DNA of 64,000 nucleotides. Origin: Bacteroidales bacterium. Its GTDB lineage: Bacteria; Bacteroidota; Bacteroidia; Bacteroidales; ML635J-15. A program made the position numbers and the translations under genes. The stretch spans positions 1-64,000 of the forward strand of contig QKHS01000042.1 in assembly GCA_003249955.1 (NCBI GenBank), written 5' to 3'. Within the stretch, counting starts at the first letter, position 1. The number at the start of each line of letters is the position of its first letter. The notes beneath the pieces were generated by a model. It had not been told where the DNA came from. It did no database searches and saw nothing but the letters and a program-made list of their open reading frames with translations. Positions 1-9,822 of the stretch are shown here, one piece after another.

Positions 1-3000
1 TTGCTCCGGTGACTCCAAATGTGGTTGATGCCTGTGGTAATAATGTCCCGGCGGTACTGGTTTCTGCTGTGGATAATCCTGATCCGTTAACTTGTGAAGG
101 ATCAAGGGTTTATACTTATTCTTATACTGATTGTGCCGGTAATGTCACAAACTGGTCTTACACTTACACGGTTGATATAAGCACGGCTCCGGTTTTACCG
201 GCAGACGGGTCGGCAACGGTGACTTGTCCGGCAGATGCTATTGCACCGGTAACTCCGGTCGTAACTGACTTCTGTGGGAATAGTATTATTCCTGTTTTGG
301 TAAGTACTGTTGACAATCCAAACCCGTTAACATGCGAAGGTTCAAGAACTTACACTTACTCTTATACAGATTGCGGAGGTAATTCAACAAACTGGACTTA
401 TACCTACACAATAGATTTAAACACATTACCGGTTCTTCCTGCAAACGGGAACTCTGTTGTTGAATGTATTTCAGATGCTGTCGCACCTGTTACGCCTGCA
501 GTAACAGATGCTTGCGGGAATAACATTATTGCAGTTCTTGTTTCTGTGGTTGACAACCCCAACCCTTTCAGTTGCGAGGGGAACAGAATTTATACTTACA
601 GCTATACAGATTGTGCCGGAAATATTGTTTATTGGACATATACTTACACTATTGACATAACAGTATTCCCGGTTGTTCCTGCTGCAGGTAGTTCAATTGC
701 AGCTTGTGTTGCAGATGCTGTAGCTCCTGTCACGCCAGTTGTTACAGATGTTTGCGGAAACAATATTACAGCAGTACTGGCAAGTGTTATAAACAGTCCT
801 GATCCTATAATATGCTCCGGAACCAGAACATATAATTACACATATACTGACTGTAGTGGTAATGTGACTAACTGGAATTATATTTACACTATCAGCGATC
901 CTGTAATTACAGTAAATTGTCCGCCTGATCAGAGTTTCGATGCAACACCGGGAGATATTTATTCAATACCGCAATTAGTAACAAGCGACAACTGTAGCGG
1001 AGGCTTTAATATAACATGGTCAATAACAGGCGCAACAGTAAGAACAGGTAACGGATCTGACGCAAGCGGAATTTTTAATGTGGGTATTTCAGATATAGCA
1101 TGGACTGTAACCGACAATTGCGGAAATATCCACAACTGCAACACTCAGGTTGAAATTATTATGCCTGTTGCAATATGTCCTGACCCGCTGGTGGTTTGCA
1201 TTGATGCCGGCATGCAATTACTCTCAGGAACAGGTGAAGATCCTGCCGGAGGAGTATTTACTGGAACAGGAGTAAGCTTAACCGGAGGCCTTTACTATTT
1301 TGATCCGTCTTTATCATCAGGACCACACCCGATAACTTATACATGGACAAATATAAACGGCTATCAATCTGTTTGCAATTTTAATATTACCGTTAATGAA
1401 TTGCCTGATTTTAATCTATCATTGATTAATAATCCTCTATGTCACGGAAGCTCAGATGGAGAGATTCTTGTTTCTGTTACAGCCGGAACTCCTGATTATA
1501 ACATTGATTGGGGCTCTTCATCAGCAAATTCATCACTGCAAAATTATACCATCTCAGGTCTGGCAGATGGAAATTATCATGTAGTAGTTACAGATGCAAA
1601 TTCATGTTCATATTATAACGACATTACTCTTACAGAACCAGACGAACTCACAGCCGGAATTCAGATTACTTCTGATTTTAACGGGCAAAATATTTCCTGC
1701 TATTCCGATTCTGACGGTTCTGCCATTGTAAATGCTAACGGAGGGACGCCTGGCTATATCTACCTCTGGAGCACATCGGCATCATCACAAGAGACTCAGG
1801 AAGCTTTTAACCTTAATGCCGGAATGCATTATGTTACTGTGACAGATGCTAACAGTTGTTCTGTTGTTGCTTCAATTTCCCTTGATGAACCTGATGAACT
1901 TGAAATTTCAACGGTAATAAATAATCATGTAAGTTGTAACGGACTTTCAGACGGAAATGTTACAGCAACTGCTATAGGAGGAACTCCCACTTATTCATAC
2001 GAGTGGGACGATCCTGCAATGACAGACACAAGATTTGCCACCCAGTTACCGGCAGGTACCTGGACTGTTGTTGTAACAGACTTAAATTCATGTACAACAT
2101 CAAAATCTGTTGTAATTACCGAGCCAACAGCTCTATCTTCAAACATTTCTGCAAATGATGTCAGATGTTTCGGTGAAAATAACGGATATGCTGTTGTAAA
2201 CGTTACAGGCGGAACACCAGGACCAGGAGGATATAATTACAACTGGAATGATCCTTCGCACAGTACTACCCACATGGCAGATAATCTTCCTGCCGGAACA
2301 TATGTTGTAACAGTATCCGACAACCATAATTGCCAGATTACAAATACGGCTGTTATTAATCAGCCTGATGTCCTTTCCGTTATTTGTGCATCAAATCCGG
2401 TAATTTGCGGATCTGAAATGGGTGTTGCAATAGCTGTAACAAGTGGCGGTAACGGTGGATACTCATATGATTGGTCAAACGATGGTAATACAATTCAAAT
2501 AAACAATCTTATCAGTGGTTATTATGATGTTGTTGTTACAGATGCTTTAGGTTGCTCTGCTTCAGGAACCACATATGTCGGAATGCAGGGAAATATAGAA
2601 CTTGTTATTTCCGAAATGAACGCGATTTCCTGTTACGGGTTAAGTGATGCTGTTTTATCTGTAAGCACTCCTGATGGAGTCTGCCCTATGGAAATACTCT
2701 GGTCAAACAATGAATCTTCTCAAATTGTTGACAGTATAGGAGCTGGTTATTATTTTGTTACAGCAACCGATTCATGGGGATGTACCGGAAATACAGGACA
2801 CAATGTTTATCAGCCGGACCAGATTCTTTTGTCATTCAGTACTGTTGATATTAAATGTTACGGAGGTAACGAAGGAAGCGCTGTAGTAACACCATGGGGA
2901 GGAATACCTCCTTATACATTCAACTGGACATTACCTTCCCAGAATGACACTATCAGTAACCTTACTGCAGGTAATTATGTAGTTGTTGTTACAGATAGTC

Positions 3001-3782
3001 ACAACTGTTCTGTTGAAGATTCTGTAATGATTAATCAACCGGCCGGCAGACTGGAATTAAATTACACTCTTTCTAATGTAAAATGTTCCGGAGAAAGTGA
3101 TGCATCTATAAACACCGCGGCAACCGGAGGCGTTCCGCCATATGAATGGTTATGGCAATATGATGTATATACGTCCTCTGAGCCGGATCTTACAAATATT
3201 TTTGCAGGTGAATATATTGTTCATCTTTCTGATGGTAATGACTGCTCTTTTGACACTACATTTGTAATTACAGAACCTTATCCTTTAGAAGCAAATTACT
3301 CATTCGGAAATCCATCGTGTATCGGTAACAGAGACGGTTACATTGATATTGCTGTAACCGGAGGGACAAATCCATACTTATTCTCATGGAATGGAGGAGT
3401 ATCTCCTGTTGAACATATTTCAGGATTAATTCAGGGAACTTATGTAATTACTATCACAGACTTTAATGAGTGTGAATATGAATTGCCAGGTGTTAGTCTG
3501 GAAGATACAGATGTTGATTGTATTGTAATTCCTAATGCTTTCACACCAAACGGTGACGGAATAAATGACACATGGATTATAGAAAACATTTACCTGTTCC
3601 CAAGTGCATACATCAATGTTTATAACAGATGGGGACAAACATTATTCGAAGGTAAGGGTCTTGACGATCCATGGGATGGTAAATATAACGGAAAATTTGT
3701 TCCAACAGGAACCTACATATACATAATTGACTTGTTCGATGGTTCTAAGGTAAGAACCGGAACAGTTAATGTTGTGTATTAA
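1..3782 (+). CDS. Giant T9SS-exported adhesin, 3' part (HYR-like and SprB repeats, type B CTD)
   Basis: The 5' end lies outside the window: the frame is open from base 3 and already inside a repeat, so the GTG at 9 is not the true start. About 1259 residues are visible. Counting from that GTG, residues 1-300 are Cys-rich repeats with an exact 80-residue period (cores VTP..TD.CGNN, then YTDC.GN), of which four copies are seen. One HYR-type domain follows (about 298-385), then a linker domain, then nine SprB-type repeats (about 469-1165; core C.G..DG then GGTP then VTD...C). Residues 1173-1257 are a gliding-motility-type C-terminal domain with FTPNGDGIND and NRWG. In this family that domain directs export through the type IX system and surface attachment, and SprB itself is a mobile gliding adhesin. 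I infer a surface adhesin. The ligand is unknown, and no gliding genes are seen nearby. Confidence 0.9.
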   Translation, partial: APVTPNVVDACGNNVPAVLVSAVDNPDPLTCEGSRVYTYSYTDCAGNVTNWSYTYTVDISTAPVLPADGSATVTCPADAIAPVTPVVTDFCGNSIIPVLVSTVDNPNPLTCEGSRTYTYSYTDCGGNSTNWTYTYTIDLNTLPVLPANGNSVVECISDAVAPVTPAVTDACGNNIIAVLVSVVDNPNPFSCEGNRIYTYSYTDCAGNIVYWTYTYTIDITVFPVVPAAGSSIAACVADAVAPVTPVVTDVCGNNITAVLASVINSPDPIICSGTRTYNYTYTDCSGNVTNWNYIYTISDPVITVNCPPDQSFDATPGDIYSIPQLVTSDNCSGGFNITWSITGATVRTGNGSDASGIFNVGISDIAWTVTDNCGNIHNCNTQVEIIMPVAICPDPLVVCIDAGMQLLSGTGEDPAGGVFTGTGVSLTGGLYYFDPSLSSGPHPITYTWTNINGYQSVCNFNITVNELPDFNLSLINNPLCHGSSDGEILVSVTAGTPDYNIDWGSSSANSSLQNYTISGLADGNYHVVVTDANSCSYYNDITLTEPDELTAGIQITSDFNGQNISCYSDSDGSAIVNANGGTPGYIYLWSTSASSQETQEAFNLNAGMHYVTVTDANSCSVVASISLDEPDELEISTVINNHVSCNGLSDGNVTATAIGGTPTYSYEWDDPAMTDTRFATQLPAGTWTVVVTDLNSCTTSKSVVITEPTALSSNISANDVRCFGENNGYAVVNVTGGTPGPGGYNYNWNDPSHSTTHMADNLPAGTYVVTVSDNHNCQITNTAVINQPDVLSVICASNPVICGSEMGVAIAVTSGGNGGYSYDWSNDGNTIQINNLISGYYDVVVTDALGCSASGTTYVGMQGNIELVISEMNAISCYGLSDAVLSVSTPDGVCPMEILWSNNESSQIVDSIGAGYYFVTATDSWGCTGNTGHNVYQPDQILLSFSTVDIKCYGGNEGSAVVTPWGGIPPYTFNWTLPSQNDTISNLTAGNYVVVVTDSHNCSVEDSVMINQPAGRLELNYTLSNVKCSGESDASINTAATGGVPPYEWLWQYDVYTSSEPDLTNIFAGEYIVHLSDGNDCSFDTTFVITEPYPLEANYSFGNPSCIGNRDGYIDIAVTGGTNPYLFSWNGGVSPVEHISGLIQGTYVITITDFNECEYELPGVSLEDTDVDCIVIPNAFTPNGDGINDTWIIENIYLFPSAYINVYNRWGQTLFEGKGLDDPWDGKYNGKFVPTGTYIYIIDLFDGSKVRTGTVNVVY
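3..908 (+). repeat. Four 240-bp coding tandem repeats
   Basis: The same protein block recurs exactly every 80 codons (VTP anchors near bases 9, 249, 489 and 729), which gives a 240-bp direct repeat. The copies have drifted at the DNA level but stay in register with no indels. The first copy is cut by the window edge, so the true copy number is larger than what is visible. Confidence 0.85.
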
Positions 3783-3803
3783 AATCAAACAAAACTTAAA
3801 ATC

Positions 3804-3835
3804 AGAGGCTGTCTATTGAATTTTAGACAGCCTCT
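3804..3835 (+). terminator. Hairpin terminator of the adhesin gene
   Basis: An 11-bp perfect inverted repeat (AGAGGCTGTCT / AGACAGCCTCT) with a 10-nt loop starts 22 bases after the adhesin stop. The following sequence is AT-rich but lacks a clean T tract. Confidence 0.65.
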
Positions 3836-4039
3836 TAAGTATTAATTTCTGAAAATAAACAGTAATCATCAAGCCATTAGTTCGGCATAATGGGCCAAAA
3901 CAACGGGCTTAAACTAAAAATCCGGACATCTGAAATTTTATGCTTAACTCCGGAATATCACCCGGAATATATTCTTATTTTTTTTGAAAAATATCATCTT
4001 CGAATTTCTTCCTTCTCTGCCTGAAAGTCCTTATAAAAC

Positions 4040-4073
4040 AAAAAAGCCCTGCATATTTTTACAGGGCTTTTTT
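4040..4073 (-). terminator. Terminator of the sugar transporter gene (bidirectional hairpin)
   Basis: Perfect stem AAAAAAGCCCTG / CAGGGCTTTTTT with a 10-base AT-rich loop, 13 bases beyond the stop of the minus-strand transporter. It has T tracts in both directions, so it can also stop read-through from the adhesin side. Between this hairpin and the one at 3804-3835, the 304-base gap holds nothing else I can identify. Confidence 0.85.
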
Positions 4074-4086
4074 ATAACTCAGAATT

Positions 4087-5793
4087 TTATACCGCCGCAT
4101 CGTAGTCAATTCCCTGCTTCTTCAACAATTTGTTTACATAAAAAGCAAAGAAGGTAATATATGCAAATGCTGCTACAGGCAACCAGTATGACATATGAAT
4201 CCCGAATCCCTCAACAGTTGACCCTGATTGAAGATAATCTGCAATTTTTCCCTGCATAGGAGGTAAAACAGCACCGCCTAAAATCATCATAACCAAAAAA
4301 GCAGAACCTTGAGTTGTGTATTTTCCCAGACCGGCTAATGAAAGGTTAAAAATTGCTGGCCACATAATAGAACAAAATAATCCCCCGCTCATAAATGCAT
4401 AAACTGCAACATTTCCGGTTGTAAAAATACCTATAAGCATCATAATTATCCCCAGAACTCCAAAAACCAACAGTGTTTTCACAGGTTTGTTTTTAGTAAA
4501 AACAAATGCCGCGATCTGAACCAGTACAAGCAATACATAAAACAACAAAGGTCTGATATCATATTGCGAAACGGCGTTTACACCCAAAACAACCCCAAAA
4601 GCAATCAAAGGCACAACAAACATCAGCACCTTACGGATTCCGGGTTTAAGATTAAAAGCTGCCAGAGATCCTGTCCAACGGCCAATCATCAAACTGCCCC
4701 AGTACATAGAGATAAAAGGAGCTACTTCGCTTGCCTTGTAACCACCAAATGCCGGTTTATGAAGCAGTTCCCCGAAATTACTGACTATAGCAACCTCAAC
4801 ACCTACATAAACAAATATTGCAAGCATTCCCAAAACCAGTTGAGGATATTGCATTGCTCCCCAACCTTCCGGCTTCTTTGATGCACGCGACTTAATTATC
4901 ATTAACGAAATAACGACTACCGACAGTGCTCCGAACAGCCAACCAAGACGATATGTTTCAAGAGAATTTAATGCCTCTTTGGTAAGAGTTTCAACATCTG
5001 TTGTGTATGACTGAAATACAGGCGCAAACATAACAATAAGTAATACTGTCATAATAACAAGAGCAAAAAATGCCTTGTTTGACTTTTCCGTTTTCTCAGT
5101 TGAAACTCCTGAAGGGACTTTTTTTGAAAACCAAAACAATGCTGCTGCCGAAAGAAACAATAATCCTACAGCAGAATATAAAATCATAACCTTATCCAAT
5201 CCTAGCGACGCAATCTTATCATCTGTAATCGCTGCTGTAGAGCCAAACAATGCAATAGCAACCACAATAGGTCCTATTGCAGTCCCGAATGAATTTATTC
5301 CACCTCCAAGATTAATACGTCCGGCACCTGTTGCCGGATCTCCAAGAGTAATTGCAAAAGGATTGGCCGCAGTTTGCTGCAACGAAAATCCCAAAGCAAC
5401 AACGAACAAACCCAATAACATTCCTATAAATGCATTATTGCTGACAGCAATTATCATTACCCCGGCACCGATAGCCGAAAACAGCAAGCCAAATACAATG
5501 GATTTTTTATACCCCATTTTTGCTACCGGATCGTTACCTCCGAACGCTCCGTAAGCAAACAAACCCAATGCTCCCAGATAGTAAGCCAGATAAAATGCAA
5601 AATCTATTAACTGACTCTGAAACTGATCAAGATGGAAATAATGTTTGCAGAAAGGAATAAAAACCGAATTCCCGGCTGCAATAAATCCCCAAAAGAAAAA
5701 TACGGTAACTAAAATTGTTAATGCCGAATAATTTGTAGGCTGTCCCGTACTGCTTACTTTAGATGTTGAAACATCTGTAACTGCTCCTGCCAT
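4087..5793 (-). CDS. FucP/GluP-like sugar MFS transporter
   Basis: This is a major facilitator superfamily protein of 568 residues. The N-terminal half matches the fucose/glucose-galactose permease family: a first membrane helix with FFFWGF, QLIDFAFYLAYYLGAL in helix 2, and QQTAANPFAITLGDP in helix 4. By family it should be a proton-coupled hexose importer in the inner membrane. It is longer than usual members (about 410-440 residues), and I count 14-15 hydrophobic stretches rather than 12; the surplus lies around residues 240-300 and 400-430. It stands alone with its own promoter and terminator and no catabolic genes beside it, so the substrate cannot be told from context. Confidence 0.85.
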   Translation of the reverse strand: MAGAVTDVSTSKVSSTGQPTNYSALTILVTVFFFWGFIAAGNSVFIPFCKHYFHLDQFQSQLIDFAFYLAYYLGALGLFAYGAFGGNDPVAKMGYKKSIVFGLLFSAIGAGVMIIAVSNNAFIGMLLGLFVVALGFSLQQTAANPFAITLGDPATGAGRINLGGGINSFGTAIGPIVVAIALFGSTAAITDDKIASLGLDKVMILYSAVGLLFLSAAALFWFSKKVPSGVSTEKTEKSNKAFFALVIMTVLLIVMFAPVFQSYTTDVETLTKEALNSLETYRLGWLFGALSVVVISLMIIKSRASKKPEGWGAMQYPQLVLGMLAIFVYVGVEVAIVSNFGELLHKPAFGGYKASEVAPFISMYWGSLMIGRWTGSLAAFNLKPGIRKVLMFVVPLIAFGVVLGVNAVSQYDIRPLLFYVLLVLVQIAAFVFTKNKPVKTLLVFGVLGIIMMLIGIFTTGNVAVYAFMSGGLFCSIMWPAIFNLSLAGLGKYTTQGSAFLVMMILGGAVLPPMQGKIADYLQSGSTVEGFGIHMSYWLPVAAFAYITFFAFYVNKLLKKQGIDYDAAV

Positions 5794-5831
5794 AAAATAT
5801 AGTTTAAGTACTAAAATCGTTTTGTCTTCAG

Positions 5832-5839
5832 CAAAAGTA
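5832..5839 (-). promoter_or_regulatory. Bacteroidota -7 element, sugar transporter
   Basis: The minus strand reads TACTTTTG, a full match to TAnnTTTG, 39 bases before the ATG. No convincing -33 TTTG was found. Confidence 0.5.
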
Positions 5840-5913
5840 AAATAAATATCCTGTATTATTAAAACAGGATTCCGAAATCTTTACAATTTTATCATTCTGG
5901 AAAAGATTATCTG

Positions 5914-6792
5914 TCACATAAACCTTAAAGTCAATCCAATATCAAATCTGGTCAGGCTTTCGTAATTATCAGGCTCCAATATAAATGCCGACGTTATGCC
6001 ATCCTGACTAAATTCGGCTTTACTCAGATACCCTGCAACAAAAGAAAATTGTATTCCAAGGCTTGTAGTTTCACTCAGTTTAAAATCATATCCCGCATCA
6101 AAACCGCCACAAAAACTCTTCCCGTGAATAATAAAATGCTCCAGATACCACATATCATCTATGAAAAACTGATAACCTAAGCCCGGATTTACAAAAAAAC
6201 ATCCTTTATCATGCTTCGAAACAGTTTTGAATGAATAAAAAACCTCAATATTAGGAATAGAAATATTATCGCTAATATAACCGTTTATCGTTGTACTGTC
6301 ATTTATCTCAAAAGCAACAGCAATGGGTCTGATAATAGATTTATGCATGGATGCTTTTATTCCAAAACCATTGTTTTTATTTTTATAATATGTAAAATCC
6401 AGTCCAAAAGAGAAGCCGGTTTTTAAGTCTTTATAATATTCAACCATTATCGGAGAATAATCGGAAGGAATTTTTCCCAGACGTTCGCTATAACCGAAAA
6501 ACATCCCGTACTTAAATTTCTCATAATTTATAAGCGAAGATTTGTCTTCGGTAATTTCCGGCGAAACGACTTTTTCTGAACAATAGTAATTTTTAAGCAT
6601 CTTTTTATGTGCTATCAGATTTCTTAATTCCCCCTCTTTTACAACATCATAATAAACATACCTGCCCTCAACTTTGGTAATATTACAATATACAGTGTCT
6701 CCCTCATAGGTAACCAAAAAATCACTATAGTCCTGAGCAAACATGGTTGCTGACACTATCGCAAATAAAATCCCTATAATTATTTTCTTCAT
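5914..6792 (-). CDS. Predicted outer-membrane beta-barrel protein, paralog A
   Basis: 292 residues of unknown function. A signal peptide ends at about residue 19 (ATMFAQ). A short conserved segment follows with GDTVYCNITKV and a run of aromatic residues. From about residue 90 the chain alternates hydrophobic and polar residues with many Tyr, Phe and Gly, and ends in RFM, as in outer-membrane barrels. It is clearly homologous over its whole length to the neighbour at 6901-7782 (shared CNITKV, YYKDLKTGF/YYKDMKSGF and GYDF.LSE). The two genes are on the same strand 108 bases apart, so a tandem duplication is likely. No pathway context is visible. Confidence 0.75.
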   Translation of the reverse strand: MKKIIIGILFAIVSATMFAQDYSDFLVTYEGDTVYCNITKVEGRYVYYDVVKEGELRNLIAHKKMLKNYYCSEKVVSPEITEDKSSLINYEKFKYGMFFGYSERLGKIPSDYSPIMVEYYKDLKTGFSFGLDFTYYKNKNNGFGIKASMHKSIIRPIAVAFEINDSTTINGYISDNISIPNIEVFYSFKTVSKHDKGCFFVNPGLGYQFFIDDMWYLEHFIIHGKSFCGGFDAGYDFKLSETTSLGIQFSFVAGYLSKAEFSQDGITSAFILEPDNYESLTRFDIGLTLRFM

Positions 6793-6900
6793 AATACAAA
6801 TTCAGGGTTAAGATTTTTATATGTTATCACAACCAATGTAGCAAAGACATAACACAAATAAAAAAATAAATCTAAAGGACTTTTCCAAAATAATCTGAAT

Positions 6901-7782
6901 TTACTTTAAAAACCTTAATGCAACACCTATGTCAATGCGACCCAGACCCTCGTATGAATTTTCATCCAGATCAATCGTTTCTTTTACTCCTCCCATTGTA
7001 ACATCCACACTGGTAAGAATTCCGGAAAACAAAGAAACCTGAAGCCCGAGCGCAATACCTTCACTTAATCTGAAATCATATCCAAGATCCATATTGTATC
7101 CTATTGTGCTTCCTTCAAAAATCATGTCATCAATCAATACAGTATTATCTTTATAGCCCACAAATCCAAAGCCTATATTCCCAAAAAACCAACCATTGTT
7201 TTGAACTGCATTTGATTTAAAAGAATATGCAAGTCCAAAATATTTTATAGCTACATCATCAGACATTTTCCCGGTTATAATTGTACCGTCAGGCAATTCC
7301 ATAAATATATCTATAGGAGGCACAACAGAACGATACTTATTAAATTTAATCCCTACCCCGTTTTTGTAATTAAAATAATATGCAAAATCCAACCCGTAAT
7401 TAAATCCGCTTTTCATATCCTTATAATAACTAACCAGACTTTCATCTACGCCGGAAGGGATTTGGGCCAGTCTGTTACTATAGCCTCCGGTAATTCCAAT
7501 ACGAAGTCTTTTATCAGAAAACAATGTATTAAGACTTGTGCTTTCAGGGGATTCAACTATAATCCCGGATTGAAAAAATCTCTCGACATCACTTGTCTTA
7601 ACATAAGACAAATCAGTTAAATCACCATTTTTTGTATCGTAATATAAATACATTGAATTTACTTTTGTGATGTTACAAAAAATAGTATCTCCTGTTTTCA
7701 TGATTATAATATCCTCATAATTCTGAGCAAACAATGTAATTTGAACAAATAAAAACAAAAGACCTGTAAACAACTTTCTCAT
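6901..7782 (-). CDS. Predicted outer-membrane beta-barrel protein, paralog B
   Basis: 293 residues of unknown function. A signal peptide ends near residue 19 (ITLFAQ), followed by the GDTIFCNITKV segment also found in paralog A. The body is a Gly- and aromatic-rich barrel-like sequence ending in ALRFLK. It is the upstream copy of the pair and has a good -7 element at 7799-7806. The short motif after the signal peptide is the best-conserved part between the copies and may be a small domain that caps or plugs the barrel; that is inference. Confidence 0.75.
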   Translation of the reverse strand: MRKLFTGLLFLFVQITLFAQNYEDIIIMKTGDTIFCNITKVNSMYLYYDTKNGDLTDLSYVKTSDVERFFQSGIIVESPESTSLNTLFSDKRLRIGITGGYSNRLAQIPSGVDESLVSYYKDMKSGFNYGLDFAYYFNYKNGVGIKFNKYRSVVPPIDIFMELPDGTIITGKMSDDVAIKYFGLAYSFKSNAVQNNGWFFGNIGFGFVGYKDNTVLIDDMIFEGSTIGYNMDLGYDFRLSEGIALGLQVSLFSGILTSVDVTMGGVKETIDLDENSYEGLGRIDIGVALRFLK

Positions 7783-7798
7783 ACAAATATTTTTAATA

Positions 7799-7806
7799 CA
7801 AAAATA
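7799..7806 (-). promoter_or_regulatory. Bacteroidota -7 element, outer-membrane paralog B
   Basis: The minus strand reads TATTTTTG (TAnnTTTG), 17 bases before the ATG at 7782. Confidence 0.45.
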
Positions 7807-7860
7807 GCTAATATCTTAAATAAGAAAAATTAAATTTTAGGTTGATTAAAATTCAAATAT

Positions 7861-7868
7861 TAACTTTG
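7861..7868 (+). promoter_or_regulatory. Bacteroidota -7 element, gltX
   Basis: TAACTTTG followed by CA, 21 bases before the chosen gltX ATG. GTTG at 7841-7844 is a possible -33 element with a 16-base spacer. Confidence 0.6.
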
Positions 7869-7889
7869 CAATCTCAAAAAATTAGAAAA

Positions 7890-9389
7890 ATGGTAAGAGT
7901 ACGTTTTGCACCAAGTCCTACAGGTCCTCTGCATATCGGCGGAGTAAGAACAGCTTTGTTTAATTATTTATTTGCACGTCATCACGGCGGCACAATGATT
8001 CTCCGTATCGAAGATACAGACCAGACACGCTTTGTTGAAGGTGCCGAAGAATACATAATGAACTCTCTCGCATGGTGCGGGATTAATTTCGACGAAGGTA
8101 TCCGCGAAGGAGGAAACTTCGGACCATACCGCCAAAGTAACCGTCGTGAAATTTATGCAGAATATGCAAAAATCCTGATTGAGAAAGAAAGTGTTTACAT
8201 GGCTTTCGATACTGCAGAGGAGCTTGATGCCCTTAGAGCAGATGCCGAATCAAAAGGACAGACCTTCACTTATAATTATGCAACAAGACAAAATCTAAAA
8301 AACAGCCTGAATCTGTCAAAAGAAGAAATACAGTCTCTTATTGACAACGGCACCCCATATGTTTTACGGTTTAAAATGCCGGAAAACCGCGTAGTTGAAC
8401 TTTATGATGAAATTCGTGGCAATATAAAATTTAACACTAACGAGCTGGACGATAAAGTATTAATGAAAACTGACGGTCTGCCGACATACCACATGGCCAA
8501 TATTGTTGATGATCATTTGATGGAAATAACCCACGTAATTCGTGGCGAAGAATGGCTGCCGTCTCTCCCGCTTCATGCATTACTTTACGAAGCGTTTGGC
8601 TGGACAGCTCCCAAATTTGCCCACCTGCCGCTTATTTTAAAGCCAAGCGGTAAAGGCAAACTTAGTAAACGCGACGGCGACCAGTTAGGATTTCCGGTAT
8701 TCCCTACCGAATGGCACTCAGGCGAAGAAGTATTCCGTGGCTATCGCGAAGACGGATATTTCCCGGAAGCATTTATAAACATGCTGGCAATGTTGGGTTG
8801 GAATCCGGGAACCGAGCAGGAGATATTCTCTATGGACGAACTCATTGCTGCATTCTCTCTCGAAAGAGTCGGCAAAAGCGGAAGCCGCTTCGATCCTGAC
8901 AAGACAAAATGGTTCAATCACCAGTATCTGGTAAAGAAAACCGGGAAAGAACTGGCTGAACTGTATATACCTGTTCTAAAAGAAAAAGGAATTAACGCAG
9001 AAGAATCTCTGGTTGAGAGAATCTGCGAAATGCTTAAAGAGAGAGTACGTTTCATAAGCGAATTATGGGACGAATCATGTTTCTTCTTTGAAGAACCTGC
9101 AGAATACGATGAGAAATTTCTGAAAAAAGCCTGCAAAGAAGATACTGCTGAATTAATGAAGAAATTAGTTGACATATTGACTCCGCTTGATGATTTTAGT
9201 TCCGCTAATACCGAAGCTGCTGTAAAATCATGGCTAGAAGCTGCCGAAATCGGCTTTGGAAGAGTAATGTCTCCTTTCCGTTTAGCTTTGGTTGGAGCCG
9301 GCAAAGGTCCTCACGTTTTCGATATAACTGAAATTATTGGTAAAGAAGAAACTCTGAAAAGGCTAAAGAAACTTATCTGCAAACTCTGA
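7890..9389 (+). CDS. gltX: Glutamyl-tRNA synthetase
   Basis: Cytoplasmic class I aminoacyl-tRNA synthetase that charges tRNA(Glu) with glutamate. The product is 499 residues, normal for the family. The N-terminus carries RFAPSPTGPLHIGG with the HIGH-type signature as HIGG. The KMSKS-type loop is KLSKRDG, near residue 255. The ATG at 7890 is preferred to an open-frame start 48 bases earlier because it places the conserved MVRVRFAPSPTG start right at the N-terminus and lies just after a strong -7 element; the earlier start would fall upstream of that element. The gene is monocistronic by spacing. Confidence 0.97.
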   Translation: MVRVRFAPSPTGPLHIGGVRTALFNYLFARHHGGTMILRIEDTDQTRFVEGAEEYIMNSLAWCGINFDEGIREGGNFGPYRQSNRREIYAEYAKILIEKESVYMAFDTAEELDALRADAESKGQTFTYNYATRQNLKNSLNLSKEEIQSLIDNGTPYVLRFKMPENRVVELYDEIRGNIKFNTNELDDKVLMKTDGLPTYHMANIVDDHLMEITHVIRGEEWLPSLPLHALLYEAFGWTAPKFAHLPLILKPSGKGKLSKRDGDQLGFPVFPTEWHSGEEVFRGYREDGYFPEAFINMLAMLGWNPGTEQEIFSMDELIAAFSLERVGKSGSRFDPDKTKWFNHQYLVKKTGKELAELYIPVLKEKGINAEESLVERICEMLKERVRFISELWDESCFFFEEPAEYDEKFLKKACKEDTAELMKKLVDILTPLDDFSSANTEAAVKSWLEAAEIGFGRVMSPFRLALVGAGKGPHVFDITEIIGKEETLKRLKKLICKL

Positions 9390-9822
9390 TCAGATAATTA
9401 TCAGGAGTCAAAAGACCGGTTTTGGTTATTAAACTTTATCTTATTATTTTTTTAGTCTGATATTATCTCGGGATAAACAATCTGAACAGAATCCTGGACG
9501 AGGTTTCAAACATGATTTTTGAGTTATTGTTTCTTTATTAACATTAATCATATCTTTTATTTAACCTGTATCCGCAAAAAACATAAACCGGGTTAAATAA
9601 TTCCGGGATAATATTCATAGGGAATAAAATGAAAAGCCGGGTTATTGTTTTTTTCGATAATTTTACGCTCCGGACTTCAAACTTTCCATTCGTCATTCAC
9701 CCCCCTATTTATCCCGTTTACCGAAACGATATTTTGATGTTTTTGCCTTTAGGATACTTTTGATGCTGTAAAAGTTTTTTCGGTATCAGGACACAAATAT
9801 TAATTATTTGTTAAATAATGAC
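9390..9822 (+). other. Gene-free interval between gltX and the tetR regulatory region
   Basis: About 430 bases with no credible coding frame, tRNA or known RNA fold. A weak stem at 9383-9409 (ACTC.TGAT / ATCAGGAGT with one bulge) overlaps the gltX stop and could be its terminator, but it lacks a T tract. Several CCGGG- and GGGATAA-type short repeats are scattered through it without clear architecture. Confidence 0.4.

Noticed and set aside
1..908. Regular repeats considered as a CRISPR array
   Set aside because: The period is 240 bp, the repeats are coding and continuous, and there are no unique spacers.
5075..5554. 159-codon open frame on the plus strand
   Set aside because: It lies antisense to the sugar transporter, has no family features, and its composition (Ala, Pro, Asn rich) is that of a reversed membrane-protein gene.
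7842..7889. Upstream start for gltX
   Set aside because: It would precede the -7 promoter element and add 16 residues absent from the family.
8918..9304. 128-codon open frame on the minus strand
   Set aside because: Antisense to the well-conserved 3' part of gltX, with a Ser-rich composition typical of a shadow frame.
9390..9822. tRNA, riboswitch or small RNA in the longest gap
   Set aside because: No cloverleaf, no conserved riboswitch core and no clear stem with T tract could be found by eye.
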